From positions 186,001 to 250,000 of the forward strand of contig NZ_JABFDM010000010.1 of the NCBI RefSeq assembly GCF_013178945.1: a DNA stretch of 64,000 nucleotides. The letters are read 5' to 3'. Below are positions 59,007 through 64,000 of this stretch, piece by piece (the first letter of the stretch is position 1; the number at the start of each line of letters is the position of its first letter). Position numbers and translations under genes: made by a program. The notes below the pieces were generated by a model that saw only the letters and a list, made by a program, of their open reading frames with translations, ran no database searches and was not told the DNA's origin. The DNA is from Bradyrhizobium aeschynomenes. GTDB taxonomy: Bacteria > Pseudomonadota > Alphaproteobacteria > Rhizobiales > Xanthobacteraceae.

Positions 59007-60180
59007 CAGGGGGCGTTTGCGGATCGTCTCGATTGCGCATCCGGCCACCAGCAGCGAAGCGGGCCGGTTGCGTTATCGTCATCTCGCGTCCCGGCCGGAC
59101 GTCGATCTGCACCTCGTCATGCCGGAGGTGTGGAAGGAGTTCGGCCGTACGATCACCGCTGCGCCCTTTGACGATCGTTATCCGGTCCATCGCCTGCCGA
59201 TCCGGCTGCCGGAAGTCGGTCCGATGAAATGGTACCTGCATTTCTATCCGGCATTGCGCCGGCTGTTGCGCGAGCTCGATCCCGACGTGATTCACCTTTG
59301 GGAGGAGCCGTGGAGCATCGTGGCGTTGCAGGCGCAGATGCTGCGCGGCCGTGCAGCGCTGGTGCTGGAGGTCGACCAGAACATCCTGAAGCGGCTGCCG
59401 CCGCCGTTCGAGGCGATCCGCAGGTTCGTCCTTGGCCGCACCGACCACATTCTATCGCGCAGTCCCGCGGCAACCGATGTCGTTCGGGCGCGCGGCTATG
59501 CGGGTCCGGTGACGCCCATCGGCTATGGCGTCGATCTCGCGACCTTCGCTCCGGCCGGTGAGCGGCCGACCCGGATTGCGGATGCGCCGCTGCGGCTCGG
59601 CTATGTCGGCCGGCTCGTGGTCGAGAAAGGCCTCGATGACGCCCTCGAGGCGCTCGCGCGCACGAGGTCCGCGGCCACGCTGAGCATCATGGGCGAAGGC
59701 CCGCACGAGGCACATCTGCGCCAGCGGGTGAAGGAACTCGGCCTGGGTGCTCGCGTCGATCTGCAAGGGTGGGCCTCGCCAGCCGAAGTTGCTTCGTTCC
59801 TGCGCGGCCTGGATGCGCTGCTGCTGCTGACACGGACGACCGGTGCGGTGCGCGAGCAATTCGGCCGGGTAATCATCGAGGCGCAGGCCTGCGGCGTTCC
59901 GGTGATCGGATCGACCTGCGGTGCCATTCCGGATGTGGTCGGCGAAGGCGGCTGGATCGTGCCGGAGCGTGATCCGCACCGCCTGTGCCGGCTGATCGAC
60001 GGTCTCACGGCCGACCGGCTGGAACTGGCGACGTGCGCACGGGCCGCGCGCACCAATGTGCTTGCGCGGTTCACCTACGACGCCGTGGCAAGTGCGATCG
60101 AGACGGCGTGTCGTGCTGCAGACATGTCGAGGAATGCGTCCCGCATGGTGCAGCGGCAGCCGCTCCAGGCGAGCCGTTAG
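58999..60180 (+). CDS. Glycosyltransferase family 4 protein
   Basis: The 393-residue enzyme starts at GTG 58999. The N-terminal part has RIVSIAHPATSSEAGRLRYR and DVIHLWEEPWSIVALQAQML. The donor domain has LRLGYVGRLVVEKGLDDALE, LSIMGEGPHEAHLRQRVKEL, WASPAEVASFLRGLDALLLL and EQFGRVIIEAQACGVPVIGS with the E-x7-E motif. It belongs to the same transcription unit as the deacetylase and converges with the next GT4 gene, whose stop codon lies five bases away. Confidence 0.93.
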   Translation: MSSRGRLRIVSIAHPATSSEAGRLRYRHLASRPDVDLHLVMPEVWKEFGRTITAAPFDDRYPVHRLPIRLPEVGPMKWYLHFYPALRRLLRELDPDVIHLWEEPWSIVALQAQMLRGRAALVLEVDQNILKRLPPPFEAIRRFVLGRTDHILSRSPAATDVVRARGYAGPVTPIGYGVDLATFAPAGERPTRIADAPLRLGYVGRLVVEKGLDDALEALARTRSAATLSIMGEGPHEAHLRQRVKELGLGARVDLQGWASPAEVASFLRGLDALLLLTRTTGAVREQFGRVIIEAQACGVPVIGSTCGAIPDVVGEGGWIVPERDPHRLCRLIDGLTADRLELATCARAARTNVLARFTYDAVASAIETACRAADMSRNASRMVQRQPLQASR

Positions 60181-60184
60181 CGCG

Positions 60185-61378
60185 CTATGCTTTGGCCGAC
60201 AGCGTCATCGCCGACTGGCTCGGTGCCCGTTTGGCTGCATCGATCTGCCTGAGCAGCTCGATATATTTCAGCCCGACCTCATCCCAGCCATAGCGCTGCG
60301 CCGTTGCGCACGCGCCGTCCCGGAGCCGCTGCAGCAGCGCGGGATCATCGAGCACGGCAGCGATCCTGGTCGCGATGTCCTCCGCGTCCATCCGGACACG
60401 AAAGCCGTTGATGCCATCGCGGAGATAGTCCTCGATGCCGCCGGCCGGCGTTGCGAACACCGGCACCCCGCAGGCCATCGCCTCCATGCAGACCAGCGAG
60501 AAAGTCTCGTAGCTCGTCGGCAGGACGAACGCGTCGGCGGCGGAGTAGATCGCGGGCATGTCGGATCGCGAGCCGGCAAAGATGAGCCGATCCTGCGCCT
60601 TGCGCGTCAGCTTGCGATAGGGGGCCGGATTGTCCGAGCCGACCACCAGCAGCCGGACATCGTCGCCGAGCCGATCGAGCGCGCCGACGACATGGGCCAA
60701 TCCCTTGCGATGGAATTCGTGCCCGACGAACAGCAGCACGCGCGCATGCTTCGGAATGCCGAACTCGTGCCGGATCACCTGTCCCGCCTGCTCGTCGCGG
60801 CTGAAGCGATGGAGATCGATTCCATTGGAGATGACATGAACGTGTGAGGAGGGAACGCGATAGAAGCGCTGCAGCTCTGCGGTCACGCGCTCCGATACTG
60901 CGACGAAGGCGCGATAGCGAAGCCCGCCGATCATGAACCGGTCGCGCAAGGCCACCCAGAGATGCATGGGATTGAGCAGCCAGCGCCAGCTGCCGGCGGC
61001 TCGTTTCTCGGCAAGGCTCTGCGCATTGACCGCGTGAACGATCAGCAGGTCGCCTTTGAGACTGTCGCCGTGGCTGATGACGAGGGCGTCAGGATGATGC
61101 GCAAGCGCCCGGGTCGCTGCGAGCGTGAACAGCGGCACGACGACCGCGCGACCGATGTACCGGAAGAGCCCGCGGGTCGGAATCCGCGCAAGCCATGGCG
61201 CAACCCGCTCCACCCGGATCGACTGTTCGAGATTCTCAGCCACCGTGCTGGCCAGAACGACATTCGATAAACCATTCCGGCCGAAAACACGTGCCAGCTC
61301 GATGGCAACGGTTTCCACGCCGCCGGCATTGCTTATCTCTTGAACGACCTGGACGATCTCAAACGTCATTACGGACAT
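60185..61378 (-). CDS. Glycosyltransferase family 4 protein
   Basis: The 397-residue enzyme runs against the rest of the cluster. It begins MSVMTFEIVQVVQEISNAGG, with GGVETVAIELARVFGRNGLS. It has RFMIGGLRYRAFVAVSERVT in the acceptor half, then VLLFVGHEFHRKGLAHVVGA, RLIFAGSRSDMPAIYSAADA and ETFSLVCMEAMACGVPVFAT in the donor half. Only 15 bp separate its start from the TTG of the divergent glycosidase-like gene, so their promoters must overlap adjacent coding DNA. It probably completes the set of four GT4 enzymes. Confidence 0.93.
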   Translation of the reverse strand: MSVMTFEIVQVVQEISNAGGVETVAIELARVFGRNGLSNVVLASTVAENLEQSIRVERVAPWLARIPTRGLFRYIGRAVVVPLFTLAATRALAHHPDALVISHGDSLKGDLLIVHAVNAQSLAEKRAAGSWRWLLNPMHLWVALRDRFMIGGLRYRAFVAVSERVTAELQRFYRVPSSHVHVISNGIDLHRFSRDEQAGQVIRHEFGIPKHARVLLFVGHEFHRKGLAHVVGALDRLGDDVRLLVVGSDNPAPYRKLTRKAQDRLIFAGSRSDMPAIYSAADAFVLPTSYETFSLVCMEAMACGVPVFATPAGGIEDYLRDGINGFRVRMDAEDIATRIAAVLDDPALLQRLRDGACATAQRYGWDEVGLKYIELLRQIDAAKRAPSQSAMTLSAKA

Positions 61379-61393
61379 CTACGGGACTAGACA

Positions 61394-62722
61394 TTGCGAC
61401 TTCGTTCCAATCTGCTGGTCATTAGCATAGTGCTGTTAACGATTGGCTCGGCAACGCCGGGCGTTGCCGACGTTGTGAACGGTGCTACGATCCGGTCTTT
61501 CATGGGCGGCGGCAATCTCGTCACGCATCTCGCCGGCAAGAGCACCCAGCTGTACCAGGCGCTGCATGGCGTCGGCGCCAGGATGGGCCGGATGGATTCC
61601 TATGGCTGGCGTACGCTCGCGCGTGTTCCGACGCCGCGGGATTTCGATGCGGCCATGCTCGAAGCGCACCGGCACGGCATCACGCCGCTGATCCTGCTCG
61701 AATATGAGGGCAGCTATCAAACCCTGAGTCCGCCGCAGCCGATCGGATCCTATCAGGACTGGTTTGCTGCGGGACAGGCGATGGCGAAGCGGTTTCGCCC
61801 AGGGGGCGATTGGGGCTTGGAAAACGGCATTCCCGACTGGGGCGCAACCATCTTCACGGCGATCAACGAGCCCGACGTGCAGGCCTCGATTCCGCGCAAG
61901 GACTACCACGATGCGTTGGCGGGACTGGCCGACGGTGTCCATAGCATCGATCCGAAGCTGCGGGTCGTTCCCGGCGGCTTCGCCACCTGCAACTCGCATG
62001 GCGACGCGACGCTGCGCGGCTATGGGCCGGCGATTGCCGATCTGCTCGCGGACGGGCGGCTCGACGGGATCGATCTTCACACCTACTACAATGATCGATG
62101 GTATCCCATGACCAGGGGACGCGAGTTCTCGGTGCAGACCTGCTTCGATCGCGTCAAGCAGGCGATGGGCCTTCGTCGGGATGTCAACTTCTACACCACC
62201 GAGTTCAACGTCGCGCGCGCTGGCGCATGGGATAACGAGCAGGTGGCGGCCAGATTGTTTCTGAGTGCGATCTGGGATCAGCTCGCCGTGGTTGGGCAGG
62301 ATGGTCGTTCGCCGGTCTCGGTGGTGGCTTTTCCCTGGAATCTCGGCGACACACCGCGTGTCGATGGCCTCGCTTATGCGATGGCCAGCGGTGAGGATCC
62401 GTGGGTGCCCGAGGCGCGCAGCCTGGTCTTGAAGACGGTGCTGCAGCTCGCCGGCCACATGAGGATCGTGTCGATCGACCGGCAGCTCGCGCTCTACCGG
62501 TTGACCGGCGCCGATGCCGAGCTGATCGTCTGGCAGAACATCGCCGGATGGACCGAGCGGCCGGGCCGCGCGGTCGAGATCGAATTGCCCGATTGGGCGC
62601 GCAGCCTCGAAGTGTGGGGATGGGACGGGCTCCAGCGTCGCATCGACGTAAGACCCGGCCGCTTCTTCGTCGACGGGCTCAATGCCAACGAGACCTACAT
62701 GTTTCGCGTGCCGCGGCCGTGA
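61394..62722 (+). CDS. Secreted glycoside-hydrolase-like protein (clan A type barrel)
   Basis: The 442-residue protein starts at TTG 61394 with a signal peptide (RLRSNLLVISIVLLTIGSAT, cleavage near GVADV). The body has TIM-barrel features of clan A glycosidases: ATIFTAINEPDVQASIP with the acid/base Glu in NEP, GIDLHTYYNDRWYPM, and FYTTEFNVARAGAWDNEQVA with a candidate nucleophile Glu. A small beta domain follows from about 370. It may trim or release exopolysaccharide in the periplasm or outside the cell. I cannot name the exact GH family. Confidence 0.75.
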   Translation: MRLRSNLLVISIVLLTIGSATPGVADVVNGATIRSFMGGGNLVTHLAGKSTQLYQALHGVGARMGRMDSYGWRTLARVPTPRDFDAAMLEAHRHGITPLILLEYEGSYQTLSPPQPIGSYQDWFAAGQAMAKRFRPGGDWGLENGIPDWGATIFTAINEPDVQASIPRKDYHDALAGLADGVHSIDPKLRVVPGGFATCNSHGDATLRGYGPAIADLLADGRLDGIDLHTYYNDRWYPMTRGREFSVQTCFDRVKQAMGLRRDVNFYTTEFNVARAGAWDNEQVAARLFLSAIWDQLAVVGQDGRSPVSVVAFPWNLGDTPRVDGLAYAMASGEDPWVPEARSLVLKTVLQLAGHMRIVSIDRQLALYRLTGADAELIVWQNIAGWTERPGRAVEIELPDWARSLEVWGWDGLQRRIDVRPGRFFVDGLNANETYMFRVPRP

Positions 62723-62892
62723 CCGACCGCCGCTGACGATGGCGGACGGCGGAATCCATGTCGCGCGTTAACGCGATGGTAATGACGGCACGATGTGGTT
62801 CACTGCGACACACCCATTTTAGGCTAATTGCAGCGGTAACATCGCTTGCTGCGGCGAGCGTGCACAACGATCATCGGTCGAGTAAATCCGGA

Positions 62893-63804
62893 ATGCTGCC
62901 GATCAGAAAGACCGGTCTTGCGAGCGAGGGGGCTGTGCCGGCCCAGCCGGTCATTGGCGTGCGCATCCGCGAAATTGGAACGGCCGATCTTGCTGCAGTT
63001 GCTGCGCTGCTGACGCGCGGCTTCCCGTTCCGCCGTGAGGACTACTGGTTGCGCGGGCTCGAGCGCCACGCCGCCCGTCCACGGCCCGCGGGCTGTCCGA
63101 CATTCGGCTATTGTCTCGACCATGGCGGCACGCCGGTCGGCGTCATCCTGCTGCTGTTTTCCGAAGTGCAGTGCGACGGCGTATCGATCGTCAGGGCCAA
63201 CGTCTCCAGCTGGTACGTCGAGGCCGCTTTCCGTGCCTTCAGCTCGATGCTGGTTCGTGCGGCCACGCGCGACAAGACCGTGACATATTTCAACATCACA
63301 CCGGCGCCGCACACCTGGCCGCAGGTCGAGGCGCAAGGCTTCTCGGTCTATTGCCGCGGCCAGATCTACGCGGCCCTGGCATTGTCACCGCCGAAGGCCG
63401 GAGTGACGATCGGCGAGTTCGCGGAGAGCAATTCAGCGGGGCTCTCCGCCTATGAGGTCGACCTGTTGCGGCAGCATGCCGACTGGGGCTGTCTCAGCAT
63501 GGTCGTGCACGAGGCGGGCATCTCTTATCCGTTCGTGTTTCAGAAACACCGGGTCAAGAACTGGCTGCCGGTCTACAGGCTGCTCTATGTTCGGGACATG
63601 GCCGATGTCGCCCGCTTTGCCAGCGCGATCGGACGGTTTCTGCTCCGTCGGGGCGGACTCCTGGTGCGGCTCGATGCCAACGCGCCGATGACCGCGCTGG
63701 TCGGCTGGTACTCCGAACGGCGCGGCCGGAAATATGCCAAAGGACCACATCCGCCTGATCTCGGCGACCTTGCTTTCACCGAGGCTGCGCTGTTCGACGC
63801 ATAG
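62893..63804 (+). CDS. Acyltransferase-like protein (GNAT-related, exopolysaccharide locus)
   Basis: From the ATG at 62893 the product has 303 residues. IREIGTADLAAVAALLTRGF and WLRGLERHAARPRP at the N-terminus, then GVILLLFSEVQCDG and RANVSSWYVEAAFRAFSSML, resemble GNAT-fold acyltransferases. The C-terminal half (YPFVFQKHRVKNWLPVYRLL) is of unknown type. An in-frame ATG at 62758 would add 45 residues without a good ribosome-binding site. An acyl modification of the polysaccharide is plausible from context only. Confidence 0.65.
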   Translation: MLPIRKTGLASEGAVPAQPVIGVRIREIGTADLAAVAALLTRGFPFRREDYWLRGLERHAARPRPAGCPTFGYCLDHGGTPVGVILLLFSEVQCDGVSIVRANVSSWYVEAAFRAFSSMLVRAATRDKTVTYFNITPAPHTWPQVEAQGFSVYCRGQIYAALALSPPKAGVTIGEFAESNSAGLSAYEVDLLRQHADWGCLSMVVHEAGISYPFVFQKHRVKNWLPVYRLLYVRDMADVARFASAIGRFLLRRGGLLVRLDANAPMTALVGWYSERRGRKYAKGPHPPDLGDLAFTEAALFDA

Positions 63805-63861
63805 AGCAGTGGCGCGGCAGAAACGTCACCCGGGACCTCCAGCCGCCGACGCCCGCGCCCG

Positions 63862-64000
63862 TCACTCGTGGCGCGTGAAGTAGCGGAAGCCATGCTGCTT
63901 GATCAGCTCGTCGCGCTTGGCCGATTCGAGATCTTCCCGCATCATCTCGCGGACCAGCTCTGCAAACGTCGTCCGCGGCACCCAGCCGAGCTTCTGCTTG
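63862..64000 (-). CDS. gmd: GDP-mannose 4,6-dehydratase, C-terminal end only
   Basis: The gene enters from the right edge on the minus strand and ends at 63862. The last 45 residues (QKLGWVPRTTFAELVREMMR, then DLESAKRDELIKQHGFRYFT) match the C-terminus of GDP-mannose 4,6-dehydratase, which makes the GDP-4-keto-6-deoxymannose needed for fucose or rhamnose-type sugars. The main body lies outside the window. It fits an exopolysaccharide locus. Confidence 0.75.
   Translation of the reverse strand, partial: KQKLGWVPRTTFAELVREMMREDLESAKRDELIKQHGFRYFTRHE

Noticed and set aside
62762..62773. Palindrome CGCGTTAACGCG before the acyltransferase-like gene
   Set aside because: A 12-bp self-complementary sequence occurs by chance in GC-rich DNA; no second copy was noticed in the window and no gene-specific context supports an operator.
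1..64000. CRISPR array, prophage, plasmid or chromosome origin
   Set aside because: No regularly spaced direct repeats, phage structural genes, repABC or dnaA-type features were seen anywhere in the window.

Overview
The window reads as a chromosomal segment of a high-GC alphaproteobacterium, most likely Bradyrhizobium or a close relative in the Nitrobacteraceae. Three things point there. The housekeeping block runs ctpA-envC-rlmH-rsfS-nadD-proA-proB-obgE followed by rplU-rpmA. Several palindromic intergenic repeats are of the kind I associate with that group. Candidate CtrA-type and SigF-type sites also have the alphaproteobacterial form. Species cannot be fixed from the sequence alone. No CRISPR array, rRNA, complete insertion sequence or prophage was seen.

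Layout. (1) 1-12.1 kb is mostly minus-strand core genes: a partial polysaccharide-deacetylase-like protein, the CtpA protease, an EnvC-like factor, ribosome modification and silencing (rlmH, rsfS), NAD synthesis (nadD), proline synthesis (proA, proB), the obgE GTPase, a DMT exporter on the plus strand, an acetyltransferase, and ribosomal proteins L27 and L21. (2) 12.4-13.6 kb is a ROK-type sugar-kinase homologue whose two lobes are in swapped order. (3) 14.06-24.98 kb is a roughly 10.8-kb island inserted at the 3' end of a tRNA-Ser(CGA). It is bounded by a 15-bp direct repeat, carries a decayed tyrosine integrase next to the tRNA, and holds a probable aromatic or heterocyclic catabolic cluster: outer-membrane transporter, LysR regulator, alpha/beta hydrolase, VOC dioxygenase, Rieske ferredoxin, flavin monooxygenase, MFS transporter, cupin, fumarylacetoacetase-family protein and an SDR. 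Near-identical 24-bp motifs lie upstream of the transporter gene and of the operon.

(4) 25-31.8 kb is mixed accessory and housekeeping DNA: a DUF2786 protein, an HNH nuclease, a phasin-like protein, a MmcQ/YjbR-like protein, a membrane protein, a secreted protein of unknown role and a YchJ-like SEC-C protein. (5) 31.8-35.8 kb has a dispersed non-coding repeat, a methyltransferase-glycosyltransferase fusion and a large membrane protein. (6) 35.7-38.4 kb is a bufferin (RiPP-type copper-buffering) operon, bufA-bufB-bufC-doxX, behind a SigF-like promoter. (7) 38.6-46.3 kb has a dCache adenylate/guanylate cyclase and a GntR-controlled ABC importer operon that ends in a PuuE-like deacetylase. Two copies of a 16-bp palindromic site lie between the GntR gene and the operon. 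(8) 46.3-51.5 kb has a sirtuin, small proteins, a PQQ-type sugar dehydrogenase homologue, and DUF3422 and DUF2848 proteins.

(9) 51.9 kb to the right edge is an exopolysaccharide locus: four GT4 glycosyltransferases, a Wzc/GumC-like co-polymerase with an ATPase domain, a MurJ/Wzx-like flippase, a polysaccharide deacetylase, a secreted glycosidase-like protein, an acyltransferase-like protein and the C-terminus of a GDP-mannose 4,6-dehydratase. Most plus-strand genes here overlap by a few bases, so translation is probably coupled.

All family calls are from reading the translated sequence and recalled motifs; no database search was run.
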